Source: REEB506 sp040381035
GTDB taxonomy: Bacteria > Pseudomonadota > Alphaproteobacteria > Caulobacterales > Aquidulcibacteraceae
DNA: 64,000 bases
NCBI GenBank assembly: GCA_040381035.1
Contig: JBEIHY010000009.1
Span: 1 to 64,000 of the forward strand
Reading direction: 5' to 3'
Shown here: piece after piece, positions 34,713 to 43,776 of the stretch
Layout of the letters: each line of letters begins with the position of its first letter
How positions within the stretch are numbered: the stretch's first letter is position 1
Notes under the pieces: model-generated
Seen by the model: the letters and a program-made list of their open reading frames with translations, nothing else
Database searches by the model: none
Told to the model about the DNA's origin: nothing
Position numbers and translations under genes: made by a program

Positions 34713-35058
34713 AGCGCCCTATGCTGGCGCCGAAAGTGCTGCATGGCTGAGCAATAACCCGGCCGCGCTTGCCCATGCCCTGCGTCATCGCAGCGACATT
34801 GCGCGCCTAAACCACCAATCCGAGATCGCCTTGACGCAAGCGCTCGAAGCGGCGGCGCTGTCTGGCGACCTGGGGCCGGCGCGGGCTTTGGATTTGGCGA
34901 ATGCCCTGCGACTTGGTGCGCTTGCACATGAGGCGCTTGGCAAGACGCGATCTGCGATGGGGTTCTGGCGCGAAGCTGAAGTTATATATCAAGGTCTTGG
35001 CGTCTTGGCGGGCGCTGACGAATGCGCGGCTCATCTGGGGCGGATGGGCGATGGCTGA
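34702..35058 (+). CDS. Small helical (TPR-like) protein between queA and tgt
   Basis: A 118-residue predicted protein, unrecognised. It starts at GTG 34702 behind a GGAG at 34690-34693. The peptide is Ala/Leu-rich and helical: SDIARLNHQSEIALTQALEA, ALDLANALRLGALAHEAL and TRSAMGFWREAEVIYQGLG. That spacing of Ala and aromatic residues suggests two or three TPR-like hairpins. It overlaps queA by 11 bases and tgt by 8, which argues for real translation and a role linked to tRNA modification, or at least co-expression. No catalytic motif is visible. Confidence 0.65.
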   Translation: MTDKAPYAGAESAAWLSNNPAALAHALRHRSDIARLNHQSEIALTQALEAAALSGDLGPARALDLANALRLGALAHEALGKTRSAMGFWREAEVIYQGLGVLAGADECAAHLGRMGDG

Positions 35059-36169
35059 GTTTCCATTTCACATCGCGGCAACAGACGGCGCGGCGCGTAC
35101 GGGCGTGCTCGTCACCCCGCGCGGCGATATTCCAACGCCTGCTTTCATGCCGGTCGGCACGGCAGGGACAGTGAAAGGGTTGTTGGTTGATCAGGTCAAA
35201 GCAACGGGTGCGGCAATCATTCTCGCCAACACCTATCACTTGATGTTGCGCCCCGGCGCCGAGCGCGTCGCGCGTCTGGGCGGCCTGCATGAATTCATGC
35301 GCTGGCCCGGCCCAATTCTCACCGACAGCGGGGGGTTTCAAGTCATGTCGCTGTCGGGTTTGCGTCAAATGTCTGAACACGGCGTAACTTTTCGCAGCCA
35401 CATTGACGGCTCGACATATGAGCTGACGCCAGAGCGGTCCATTGAAATTCAGGCCGCCTTGCTTGGGTCTGATGTCATCATGCAGCTTGACGAATGCCCG
35501 GCGCTTCCGGCCCCGCGCGAGACTGTTGAGAAAGCCATGCAGCTCTCACTGCGTTGGGCGGCGCGCAGCAAGGCCGCTTTTGGCGATCGGCCGTCGCAAA
35601 GTCTTTTCGCAATTGTTCAGGGCGGCACGGACGAAGCGCTGCGCCGCGCCAGCGCGCAGGCGCTCGTAGCGGAAGGGTTTGACGGTTACGCGATTGGCGG
35701 TCTGGCGGTGGGCGAACCCTTGGCCGAAATGCTGCGAACATTGGAGGCAACGATCCCGTTCTTGCCGGCGCAGCGTCCGCGTTACCTGATGGGAGTCGGC
35801 AAGCCAATCGATTTGGTGGAGGCGGTTGCCCGCGGCGTTGACATGTTTGATTGCGTCTTGCCGACCCGCTCAGGCCGCCATGGGCAGGCTTGGAGCGATC
35901 GCGGCCCGCTCAATCTCAAAAACGCCCGCTTCGCAGAAGACCTTGCGCCGTTGGACGAGACGCTGGATTGCCCGGCCAGCCGTGACTATAGCCGCGCCTA
36001 TCTGCATCATCTCGTCAAAGCCAGCGAACTGCTCGCGCAGGTTTTGTTGTCGTGGCACAACATTGCCTATTATCAGAACCTTATGGCGCGCATGCGGGCA
36101 GCTATCGCGACCGGCGCGATGTCTGACTTCGCGGCCAGCTTTCGCGCCAGGCTTCAGGCGCCGCCTTAG
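35051..36169 (+). CDS. tgt: Queuine tRNA-ribosyltransferase Tgt, zinc site degraded
   Basis: A 372-residue enzyme that exchanges guanine 34 for preQ1 in Asp, Asn, His and Tyr tRNAs. Catalytic motifs are normal: LTDSGGFQVMS with Asp92, VQGG, and DCVLPTRSGRHG with the nucleophile Asp267. The structural zinc site is not: the usual CxCxxC reads LDCPAS (Leu305, Cys307, Ser310), so two of three Cys ligands are gone, while the following SRAYLHHL and the ligand His336 remain. The fold may tolerate this, or activity may be reduced. The start is ATG 35051, overlapping the small upstream gene. Its stop shares bases with the convergent lipoprotein stop. Confidence 0.92.
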   Translation: MAEFPFHIAATDGAARTGVLVTPRGDIPTPAFMPVGTAGTVKGLLVDQVKATGAAIILANTYHLMLRPGAERVARLGGLHEFMRWPGPILTDSGGFQVMSLSGLRQMSEHGVTFRSHIDGSTYELTPERSIEIQAALLGSDVIMQLDECPALPAPRETVEKAMQLSLRWAARSKAAFGDRPSQSLFAIVQGGTDEALRRASAQALVAEGFDGYAIGGLAVGEPLAEMLRTLEATIPFLPAQRPRYLMGVGKPIDLVEAVARGVDMFDCVLPTRSGRHGQAWSDRGPLNLKNARFAEDLAPLDETLDCPASRDYSRAYLHHLVKASELLAQVLLSWHNIAYYQNLMARMRAAIATGAMSDFAASFRARLQAPP

Positions 36170-36771
36170 CGGTTTGGCTTTTCGGGCGGCGGTGGGGCCG
36201 GCAAGGTCAGATTGCTGCAACCAAGCGAAGCGCCATAGCCGCGCAAAAAAGAGCGGCGCAGTTCGCCGATCTGGCGGGCGCGATCAGCTTGGCGGGCGGC
36301 CTTTTCAGCGCCGCTGGCGCGCCGCACCAGACTGCGAAACGGGATGAAATCGGTCGCAGCGCCGCGCAGCGCTTTGGCGGCTTCCGACTGGGCTTGATCA
36401 AGGCCGCGCTCGCTCATCGAAGCCTTTGGCCCGCGCTGATAGGTTTCGACCCCGAGCGTGGCGTCCAATCTGCCGAGCTCATAAGAGACGTTCACACACG
36501 AACCAGCCAGGGAGCTGACATCATAAGGGTAGGTGAGATCCTGTAGCATCAAGGGCACGACTGGGCGCACCAGGCCCACATCCTTAAGGGGCGAGATGGC
36601 GGCGTCAGCCATGCCTCGCCGGGCTTCATCCATGCGCTCATTGGCCGATTTGCGCGGCGCTTCGGGCTCTGCTGGCGTTGGTTTGTCCCCGCGCGAAGCA
36701 CAGCCCGCCGCCAGCGCGGCGGCGCTCAGACTGACCAGCACCGTAACGGTCGCTTTACTCCAAGCGGCCAT
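36166..36771 (-). CDS. Hypothetical lipoprotein
   Basis: A 201-residue predicted lipoprotein of unknown function. The signal peptide carries a lipobox LAAGC (cysteine near residue 24). A charged, helical stretch (APRKSANERMDEARRGMADA) follows, then a segment with SSLAGSCVNVSYELGRLDA and a positively charged region with repeated Arg. The C-terminus ends GCSNLTLPAPPPPEKPNR, Pro-rich. ATG 36771 is chosen because GGAGG lies 5 bases upstream; another ATG at 36783 adds four residues. Its TAA shares bases with the tgt stop. It diverges from hrpB by about 100 bases. Confidence 0.75.
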   Translation of the reverse strand: MAAWSKATVTVLVSLSAAALAAGCASRGDKPTPAEPEAPRKSANERMDEARRGMADAAISPLKDVGLVRPVVPLMLQDLTYPYDVSSLAGSCVNVSYELGRLDATLGVETYQRGPKASMSERGLDQAQSEAAKALRGAATDFIPFRSLVRRASGAEKAARQADRARQIGELRRSFLRGYGASLGCSNLTLPAPPPPEKPNR

Positions 36772-36874
36772 GGCGTCCTCCAATGAATGTCCGGGTGCCT
36801 AACAAAGCTTGGGCCGGCGCGCCAGCCCAACGCGCAGGCTGGCGGCAGCCGGCGCGAGCGCATAAGGAAGGGCG

Positions 36875-39328
36875 ATGTTGCCGATTGAAGAGGTTCTTGA
36901 CGATCTCAGAGCTGCGTTGGCGCGCGCGCCCTGCGCGGTTTTGGTGGCCCCGCCTGGAGCGGGCAAAACCACGCTCGCGCCTTTGGCGCTGATCGATGCG
37001 TCATGGGCCAAAGGGCAGCGGATTTTGGTGTTGTCGCCACGCCGGATCGCGGCGCGGGCGGCGGCGGCGCGGATGGCGGCGCTCCGCGGCGAGCCCGTTG
37101 GGCGCACGATCGGCTACACGGTGCGGCTCGACAGTAAAGTGAGCGCCGGCACGCGTGTGGAAGTCGTCACCGAAGGCGTGTTCACGCGCCGCATTCTGAA
37201 AGACCCGAGCCTGGCGGGGGTCTGTGCCGTCTTGTTTGACGAGTTCCACGAGCGCAGCCTTGAGGGTGATCTGGGGCTTGCCCTGGCGCGCGATGCGCAA
37301 CTGGGTCTGCGTGAAGATTTGCGCCTGTTGGTGATGTCGGCCACGCTGGACGCTGCGGCGATTGCGGCCCGCTTGGGCGACGCGCCGATCATTGAGTCCA
37401 AAGGGCGTCTCTTTCCGATCATCCATCGTTATCTAGGCCTTGATCCGCGTCAGCCTTTGGATGGCGCCATGGCGGATGCGATCGCCAAAGCTCTGACCCA
37501 GGAAAGCGGATCGATCCTCGCTTTCTTGCCGGGCGCGCGCGACATTCAGCGCACGGCCGCGCGCTTGGCCGAAATGCGCCTGGCGCCCGATGTGAGCATA
37601 CACCCCCTATTCGGCGCGATGGAGGCGCGTGAACAGGACGCCGCCATCGCGCCGGCCGCCATGGGCAAACGCAAGGTCGTGCTCGCCACGTCAATTGCGG
37701 AAACGAGTTTGACGATCGAAGGCGTGCGGGTGGTGATCGACAGTGGTTTTGCCCGGCAATCGCGGTTTGAACCTGGCTTGGGCCTCAGCCGATTGGAAAC
37801 CGTGCGCGCCAGCCAAGCCGCGATCACGCAGCGCGCGGGCCGCGCTGGGCGCACCGAACCGGGCGTCTGTTGGCGGCTATGGGATGAGCCGCAAACGCGC
37901 GCCTTTCCCGCGTTTGATCCGCCAGAGATTCTCGCGGCGGATTTGTCGAGCATGGCGTTGGATTTGGCCGCCTGGGGCGTGAGCGATCCAGGCCAATTGG
38001 TCTGGCTCGAGCCGCCGCCCGCGCCGGCTTGGGCGGAGGCGCATGGTCTGCTCAAACGCCTTGGCGCGCTCGACAATGACGGCCGCCTGAGTGCACATGG
38101 CGAAGCCATCGCCGGTTTCGGATTGCCGCCGCGGCTGGCGCATATGGTTGTTGCCGGCGCTCGGATCGGTCGCGCGCGCACGGCGGCTTGGCTCAGCGTG
38201 CTGCTCACCGAGCAGGGCCTGGGCGGTAGCGATGCCGATCTTTCCCATCGCTTGGCGCAGCTGATCCGCGAGGCCGGGCCGCGCGCGACGGCCGCACGCG
38301 CCATGGCCGATCGCTTGGCGCGTGACGTTGGCGCGCGCTTGGACGCCGAGCGCATCGAACCGGATGCGTGCGGACGCCTGCTGGCTTTGGCGTTTCCCGA
38401 ACGGGTGGCGATGGCGCGCGCCGGCAAGCCCGGCGAAGCGGTCATGGCCAATGGCCGCGCGGTTGCGATCGCTGCGGAGCATGGCTTGGCGAAAGCGCCT
38501 TTCCTGGTGGTCGCCGACGCCAGCGGACGGGCCGACAAGGCGCGGATCCTGGCGGCGGCGGCGCTGTCGGCGGCCGATCTCGACGACCTGTTTGCCCGCG
38601 ATATCGAAACCTTGGAGAGTTGCGCTTACGATCCTGCCGCGCAAGCGGTCCGTGCGCGTCGCCAGCGCCGCCTCGGCAAGATCGTATTGGCTGAAGGACC
38701 GGGTGAGAAGATCGCGCCCGAGCGGCTCGTGCAGGCCTGGCGCGATGCTTTGGCCGCGCACGGGCCGGCCTTGCTTGGCGCTGATCCTGCATTCGTCCAA
38801 GTGCGCGCGCGGGTCGCGTTTCTGCGGCGGCTTGATGGGCCGGCTTGGCCGGATTGGTCTGATGCGGCTCTCGCTGCGGGCGGGGATTGGGCGGATGGCG
38901 CAGCTTCAGGCGCCATGCGGCTCAGTGAGTTTCAGGCGCGCCTTGCCCAGGCCTTGATCGACACGCTGGATTGGCGCCAGCGGCAAACGCTCGATCAGCA
39001 AGCCCCTGCGCGGTTTTCAACGCCCGCGGGCGGTGAGCACTTGATTGATTATACCGCCATTGCCGGGCCGACTTTGGCGGTGCGGTTGCAAGAATTGTTC
39101 GGCCAGGATCGTCATCCAACGATTGCCGACGGCCGCGCGCCATTGATCTTGGAGTTGTTGTCACCGGCCCATCGGCCGGTTCAGACGACGCGCGATCTGG
39201 CGGGCTTCTGGCGCGGCTCCTATGGCGATGTAAAGGCCCAGATGAAAGGGCGGTATCCGAAACATCCCTGGCCGGACGATCCGTTGGCCGCCGCCCCAAC
39301 CCGGCGCGCCAAACCGCGCGGCGAGTAA
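36875..39328 (+). CDS. hrpB: ATP-dependent helicase HrpB
   Basis: An 817-residue DEAH-type helicase of the HrpB family, whose exact cellular job is poorly known (RNA-related). Walker A is APPGAGKTT (Lys31), the DEFH box is at 122-125, and SATLD, IAETSLTIEGV and QRAGRAGRTEPG complete the helicase motifs. The HrpB C-terminal domain is present and ends in a basic tail, with KGRYPKHPWPDDP near the end. ATG 36875 follows an AAGGAAGG ribosome site. The O-antigen-ligase-like gene begins ten bases after its stop. Confidence 0.93.
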   Translation: MLPIEEVLDDLRAALARAPCAVLVAPPGAGKTTLAPLALIDASWAKGQRILVLSPRRIAARAAAARMAALRGEPVGRTIGYTVRLDSKVSAGTRVEVVTEGVFTRRILKDPSLAGVCAVLFDEFHERSLEGDLGLALARDAQLGLREDLRLLVMSATLDAAAIAARLGDAPIIESKGRLFPIIHRYLGLDPRQPLDGAMADAIAKALTQESGSILAFLPGARDIQRTAARLAEMRLAPDVSIHPLFGAMEAREQDAAIAPAAMGKRKVVLATSIAETSLTIEGVRVVIDSGFARQSRFEPGLGLSRLETVRASQAAITQRAGRAGRTEPGVCWRLWDEPQTRAFPAFDPPEILAADLSSMALDLAAWGVSDPGQLVWLEPPPAPAWAEAHGLLKRLGALDNDGRLSAHGEAIAGFGLPPRLAHMVVAGARIGRARTAAWLSVLLTEQGLGGSDADLSHRLAQLIREAGPRATAARAMADRLARDVGARLDAERIEPDACGRLLALAFPERVAMARAGKPGEAVMANGRAVAIAAEHGLAKAPFLVVADASGRADKARILAAAALSAADLDDLFARDIETLESCAYDPAAQAVRARRQRRLGKIVLAEGPGEKIAPERLVQAWRDALAAHGPALLGADPAFVQVRARVAFLRRLDGPAWPDWSDAALAAGGDWADGAASGAMRLSEFQARLAQALIDTLDWRQRQTLDQQAPARFSTPAGGEHLIDYTAIAGPTLAVRLQELFGQDRHPTIADGRAPLILELLSPAHRPVQTTRDLAGFWRGSYGDVKAQMKGRYPKHPWPDDPLAAAPTRRAKPRGE

Positions 39329-39338
39329 ACGTTTCTTG

Positions 39339-40625
39339 ATGATTCGCCGCCAAGCGATTGGCATGGCCGCTTTCATTCCGATCCACGCGCCGAGCCGCGT
39401 TGCCCCGCGCGCCGAATGGGACGGCGCCATCGGCGCGGCGCTGATCTTGCTGGCCAGCGAAGCCCCGGTGATGACACTGATGAAAGTGGCCCCGCCCGGC
39501 ATTGTCAGTGCGGGCGCGCAGTTGACTTATCTGGTTGCGTTTGGGTTTGCAGTCGTTGGCCTTTCGCGCCGCGGCCGACACGTCGCTTGGCTTGGGCCGG
39601 CAAGTTTTTTTGCCCTCGCGATCGCGCTGACAGCCTGGGTGTCAACCCTCTGGTCCATTCTTCCGGATGTGACCTGGCGGCGGGCCTTCATTCACACAGC
39701 GACGCTATTGTCGGCCTTTTATCTGGCGAGCTTTCCGCCACATCGCCTTGCGCGCTTGATCGCGATGTGTGGGCTGAGTTTGGTGATGGGCAGTGCGCTT
39801 TTGGCGCTGGCTACGCCCCAGATTGGCGTGATGCAAGAAATCCATATCGGGGCCTGGTCTGGGTTTTGGTTGGAGAAGAACCGCTTGGGCGCGGTTGCAG
39901 CGCTCAGTGGTTTGGCTTGCCTGGCGTGCGCGGCGATGACGCCGCGTTGGGCGCGCTGGCTGGCGGCGGCGGTCTTTTGCGCTTTGGTTGTGGTGATGGC
40001 GCGCTCGGCGACGTCGCTTGCGGCGATGCTTCTCGGCGTCGGATTGTTTTGCGTCATCGCACTGATCCGGCGTGGGCCTTTGACGGCGACGGTTCTTGTT
40101 GGAGCAGCCGGCTGCGCGATTGCTGTGCTCGGCTATATTGGCCTTGCCCATCCCGATTGGATTGCCTTGGTGCTTGGGCGCGACGCCACCTTTACCGGCC
40201 GCACGGAAATCTGGAACGCCGTGGCGCCGCGCATCGAGGCGCGTCCTTGGACCGGCTATGGCTATGGCGCCTTCTGGTCGCCCCAGGCGGATTATGGCGC
40301 GCGAATTGCGGGTGAATTGGGCTATGAGGCGCGCAATGCGCACAATGCCTGGCTGGAGTTGCGTTTGGATTTCGGCGTGGCCGGCGGGATGCTGATGATC
40401 GGCCTGTTGGGATATGGATTGTTCGCCGCGCTGGCGGCGGCGGCGCGCAGCCGGCTGTCTTTCCTGGTTGCGCCGCTGCTGGTCTGCACATTGGCGATGT
40501 CAGCGACGGAAGCGGTTTTCGTACCGGCGGCGTCTTATCTTTGGTTGTCCTTGCTCGCTGGCATTCTTGCGTTACAGCGCCGCGATGGTGCAGATTTGGA
40601 AGATGACACCACCGACTTTCGCTGA
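39339..40625 (+). CDS. O-antigen ligase/polymerase-family membrane protein
   Basis: A 428-residue multi-pass membrane protein with about 10-12 hydrophobic helices. The signature of the Wzy_C/WaaL family lies after a large loop: FTGRTEIWNAVAPRIEARPW followed by GYGYGAFW, then the HNAWLELRLDFGVAGG stretch. Such proteins join or polymerise glycans on lipid carriers at the periplasmic face. Ligation versus polymerisation cannot be decided, and no glycan cluster surrounds it. The start is ATG 39339 (Met-Ile-Arg); a TTG precedes it. Its end overlaps the following gene by about 20 bases. Confidence 0.85.
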   Translation: MIRRQAIGMAAFIPIHAPSRVAPRAEWDGAIGAALILLASEAPVMTLMKVAPPGIVSAGAQLTYLVAFGFAVVGLSRRGRHVAWLGPASFFALAIALTAWVSTLWSILPDVTWRRAFIHTATLLSAFYLASFPPHRLARLIAMCGLSLVMGSALLALATPQIGVMQEIHIGAWSGFWLEKNRLGAVAALSGLACLACAAMTPRWARWLAAAVFCALVVVMARSATSLAAMLLGVGLFCVIALIRRGPLTATVLVGAAGCAIAVLGYIGLAHPDWIALVLGRDATFTGRTEIWNAVAPRIEARPWTGYGYGAFWSPQADYGARIAGELGYEARNAHNAWLELRLDFGVAGGMLMIGLLGYGLFAALAAAARSRLSFLVAPLLVCTLAMSATEAVFVPAASYLWLSLLAGILALQRRDGADLEDDTTDFR

Positions 40626-41583
40626 CATCACCGCTGCCGCCATGCGCCTTTCCGGCGTTACCGTGCGCACGCCGCTTATTCGTCACGCCGCTCTGGACGC
40701 TGCAACCGGAGCAACTGTGTTCTGCAAAGCGGAATGCTTGCAGCGCAATGGCGCTTTCAAAATGCGCGGCGCCTATAATGCGATTGCCGCTTTGCCGGAG
40801 GCGGCGCGTGCGCGCGGCGTATTGGCTTTCTCTTCGGGCAATCATGCGATTGCGGTTGCGGCTTCGGCGCGGCTGTTTGGCGTGCCCGCCACCATCGTGA
40901 TGCCGGCCGATGCGCCGGCCTCCAAGCGCCGCCAGACGGAAGCTTACGGCGCGCGCATTGTGGCCTATGACCGCGCCAGCCAAGACCGTGAGGCCATTGG
41001 GCGCACCATCGCCGCAGAGCAGGGGCTGGCGGTGATTGCGCCGTTCGACCATCCCGACGTCATTGCGGGGCAGGGAACCGCCGGTCTCGAAGCGATGGCG
41101 GATATGGCGGCTTTGGGCGCCGCGCCGGACATCGCACTGGTCTGCGCAAGTGGCGGCGGCCTGGCCGCGGGCATTGCGCTTGCGGTGCATGAAACCGCGC
41201 CGCACTGCCAAGTTTATCCGGTCGAGCCTGAGGGCCATGACGATCTTGCGCGAACCTTGGCCGCGGGCGAGATCACGGCCAATGCGCCGGGCATACGCTC
41301 AATCTGCGATGCGCTGATGTCGGACAAAATTGGCCTGCTGCCATTCGCGATCGGACGCGGCCATTGGGCTGGCGCGTTGGCGGTGAGCGATGAGGAAGTG
41401 CTCGCCGCCATGGCGTTTGCGGCATTGACCCTCAAGCTCGTGGTTGAACCCGGGGGGGCGGCGGCTTTGGCGGCCGCGCTTTCCGGCAAGCTCGACCTTT
41501 CCGGGAAGACTGTGCTGGTGATTGTCAGCGGCGGCAATGTCGATCCCGCGATGCTCACCCGCGCTTTGGCGACCGAGACCTAA
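40603..41583 (+). CDS. Threonine/serine dehydratase-like PLP enzyme
   Basis: A 326-residue fold-type II pyridoxal-phosphate enzyme. The PLP-binding Lys is in QRNGAFKMRGAYNA. SSGNHAIAVAASARLFGVPA contains the Asn that holds the cofactor, and the phosphate loop is ASGGGLAAGIAL. It lacks the C-terminal ACT regulatory domain of IlvA, so it is a short catabolic type (TdcB, serine/threonine dehydratase, or racemase-like). The start is either ATG 40603 or ATG 40585, both inside the preceding gene end. The TAA overlaps the slt TAG on the opposite strand. Confidence 0.88.
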   Translation: MTPPTFADITAAAMRLSGVTVRTPLIRHAALDAATGATVFCKAECLQRNGAFKMRGAYNAIAALPEAARARGVLAFSSGNHAIAVAASARLFGVPATIVMPADAPASKRRQTEAYGARIVAYDRASQDREAIGRTIAAEQGLAVIAPFDHPDVIAGQGTAGLEAMADMAALGAAPDIALVCASGGGLAAGIALAVHETAPHCQVYPVEPEGHDDLARTLAAGEITANAPGIRSICDALMSDKIGLLPFAIGRGHWAGALAVSDEEVLAAMAFAALTLKLVVEPGGAAALAAALSGKLDLSGKTVLVIVSGGNVDPAMLTRALATET

Positions 41584-43631
41584 CGCCCGCCACGGGCCAG
41601 GTCTTGGGTGATCTGCAATGGTGCTGATCCGCCATTCAATCGGGCGCGATAGACCTGAAGGTTTTCGGTGACCCGCATCACGTAATTGCGGGTTTCGGAA
41701 AACGCAATGAGTTCGATCCAATCGACGATATCGATCGCGCCGGTGCGCGGATCGCCCCAGTCCTCCATCCACTGCCGCGGTCGCGACGAACCGGCATTAT
41801 AGGCCGCGATCGCCATCACATAGGAGCCGCCGAAATCATCGACCAGTTCGCCGAGATGGGCTGCGCCCAGAGACACATTGTAGTCGGTATCGCTGAGCAG
41901 CCGATTGCGGTCATAAGGCAGACCAAAGCGGCGCGCCGTGGCCTGGGCAGTGGCCGGCATCAACTGCATCATGCCGCGCGCGCCGGCGCGGCTGACGGCT
42001 TGCGGATTGAATTCGGTCTCTTGGCGCGTGATGGCGTGGATCAGCGCCGATTCGGGCCGGCCCGGCAATTTGGCGTTTTCGGGAAGCGACATCAGCGGAT
42101 ACGCCGATTCCTTGGCAACAATGCCGCGCCGCAGTCCCGCCTTGGCGGCGCGCACGGCGATAAAGGGATAGCCGTTTTCGCGCGCAATGGCGCCGAGCAT
42201 TTCGAATTCCACCGGGGTTTGCAGCTGGTCGTCGAGATAGAAGGCGATCGATTCAAAATCCTGGCGCTCTCCCGTGAGCGCCATCAGACGCAGCGCACGG
42301 ACCAGTTCGCGGCTGTCAAAGGCAGCCCGTTCGTCCGGGGTCGGACGAACCGCCTCGCCAAGCGCAAGGACCGGGCTGCGGTTGAGTTTGGCGGAGGCCA
42401 GCTGGCCATAAAAGGTGTAGTCAAGCTGGGCGGCTTGAGCCAGGAAGCCTTCCGCGCCCGCCCGATCGCCGCTGGCGGTGACGGCTTCTGCGCGCCAATA
42501 CAGGGCCCGCGCCCGGCTCACCGGCGCGCGGACATTGGTTTCCAGGCGCTGGAAATGGGCTTGCGCTGTGGCGGGTTCTTTCAGGAAGCGCAACGCAATC
42601 CATCCGGCAAGCCATTCGGCGTCGGCAAATTTTTCGCCTGACTGCAGGCCGTGATCGGCGGCAAGCCGATAAGCCGTGCGGCGATCGCCAGCGCGCAAGG
42701 CGCGCGGAATATAAAGGCGGCGCTCTTCAAACAATTCTTCGCGCCCCGCCACGTTCACATCATTTGCGCGAATGCGGGTGATCAGCGGCATGGCTTCTTC
42801 GGGCCGGCCGGTGCGACGAATATAACGGGCGCGGTCAAAGACCAGGCCGGGTGCGTCGCGGCGGCTTTCCGGCACGGCGGCGAGGATCTTGCTTAAGCCT
42901 TTGCTGCGGCGGGTTTGCAGCGCGAGCCGCGCATCGAGCAGCGCCCGCTCAGCGCCGCGCAGGCGGCCCGCCATGCGCGCCGCCGCAGTGCGCTCCTCGC
43001 GCCACAACAGCGCGTCGGCGCGTTGGGCATTGTCATCGGCGGTGAAGCTGTCGCCGAAGCGGGCGATCGCTTCGCTTTCACTCCGCGCGGTCAGATTGCG
43101 CGTGCGCCAAGCCTCACGCGTGATGGCAACGGCTTCGCTGCGCCGGCCGGAATTGGCGTAAGCAATGGCGAGTGCGATTTGTCCGTCGCCGCTGATCGGG
43201 CCGCCTTCGGCGGTCAGCCACATGATTTGCGTTTGTGGCGAAAGGCCGGCGTCTAAGACTTGTTGCTCAGCGCGCCGGCGCATGGTTTCGCGGGCGGGCC
43301 AGCCGCCCAGATCATCCATCGCGCGGCTGATTTCAGAATAGCTCGCTGGGGCATCCGGATCGGCGGCAATCCGCCACGCCAGGATCCGCCGCGCCAAGGG
43401 ATCGGCAACGCTGTCGCGCGCCGCGCGCACCGCGTCCCAGCGGTTGGCGCGCGCGTCGCTCAAGCCTTGGCGCAACCGCGCCTGATCTTGGGCGGAGACG
43501 CTGATCGCGGCGCTGACCGCCTGGTTCAGGCGCGCCGGCGCTTGCGCCTGGGCCAAGCTGGGAATGGCCAGACACAAAGCCGCCGCCATCATCGCCGCCG
43601 CCTGTCGCCATTGTTTCGTCGCAGCGCCCAT
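41580..43631 (-). CDS. slt: Soluble lytic murein transglycosylase (SLT domain)
   Basis: A 683-residue periplasmic enzyme that cleaves peptidoglycan glycan strands, forming anhydro ends. A signal peptide covers about residues 1-27 (ending LAIPSLAQA). A long superhelical region with many Ala/Leu/Arg helices fills the next ~480 residues. The SLT catalytic domain follows: AITRQETEFNPQAVS with Glu538 and ARGMMQLMPATAQ. GGAGG lies 7 bases before ATG 43631, fixing the start. It diverges from dapA across 145 bases. Confidence 0.92.
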   Translation of the reverse strand: MGAATKQWRQAAAMMAAALCLAIPSLAQAQAPARLNQAVSAAISVSAQDQARLRQGLSDARANRWDAVRAARDSVADPLARRILAWRIAADPDAPASYSEISRAMDDLGGWPARETMRRRAEQQVLDAGLSPQTQIMWLTAEGGPISGDGQIALAIAYANSGRRSEAVAITREAWRTRNLTARSESEAIARFGDSFTADDNAQRADALLWREERTAAARMAGRLRGAERALLDARLALQTRRSKGLSKILAAVPESRRDAPGLVFDRARYIRRTGRPEEAMPLITRIRANDVNVAGREELFEERRLYIPRALRAGDRRTAYRLAADHGLQSGEKFADAEWLAGWIALRFLKEPATAQAHFQRLETNVRAPVSRARALYWRAEAVTASGDRAGAEGFLAQAAQLDYTFYGQLASAKLNRSPVLALGEAVRPTPDERAAFDSRELVRALRLMALTGERQDFESIAFYLDDQLQTPVEFEMLGAIARENGYPFIAVRAAKAGLRRGIVAKESAYPLMSLPENAKLPGRPESALIHAITRQETEFNPQAVSRAGARGMMQLMPATAQATARRFGLPYDRNRLLSDTDYNVSLGAAHLGELVDDFGGSYVMAIAAYNAGSSRPRQWMEDWGDPRTGAIDIVDWIELIAFSETRNYVMRVTENLQVYRARLNGGSAPLQITQDLARGGR

Positions 43632-43707
43632 TGGCTCGCCTCCGCTCATTGTCCCACGCCGGTCTGCTTCGTCATGCAAACGCCCGACCGCCTTGGCAAG
43701 CCTGACA

Positions 43708-43736
43708 TTGACAGCGATCACGGAAGGCCCATACCG
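43708..43736 (+). promoter_or_regulatory. Possible dapA promoter (perfect -35 element)
   Basis: TTGACA at 43708-43713 is a perfect -35 hexamer. About 16-17 bases later lies CATACC/ATACCG (43730-43736), a poor -10 match. This would start transcription around 43742, about 35 bases before the dapA ATG. The -10 is weak, so the call rests mainly on the -35 and on position. Confidence 0.35.
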
Positions 43737-43776
43737 GACCTTTGCCGCCAATCGCCAGCGACTCTGGATCACGCTT

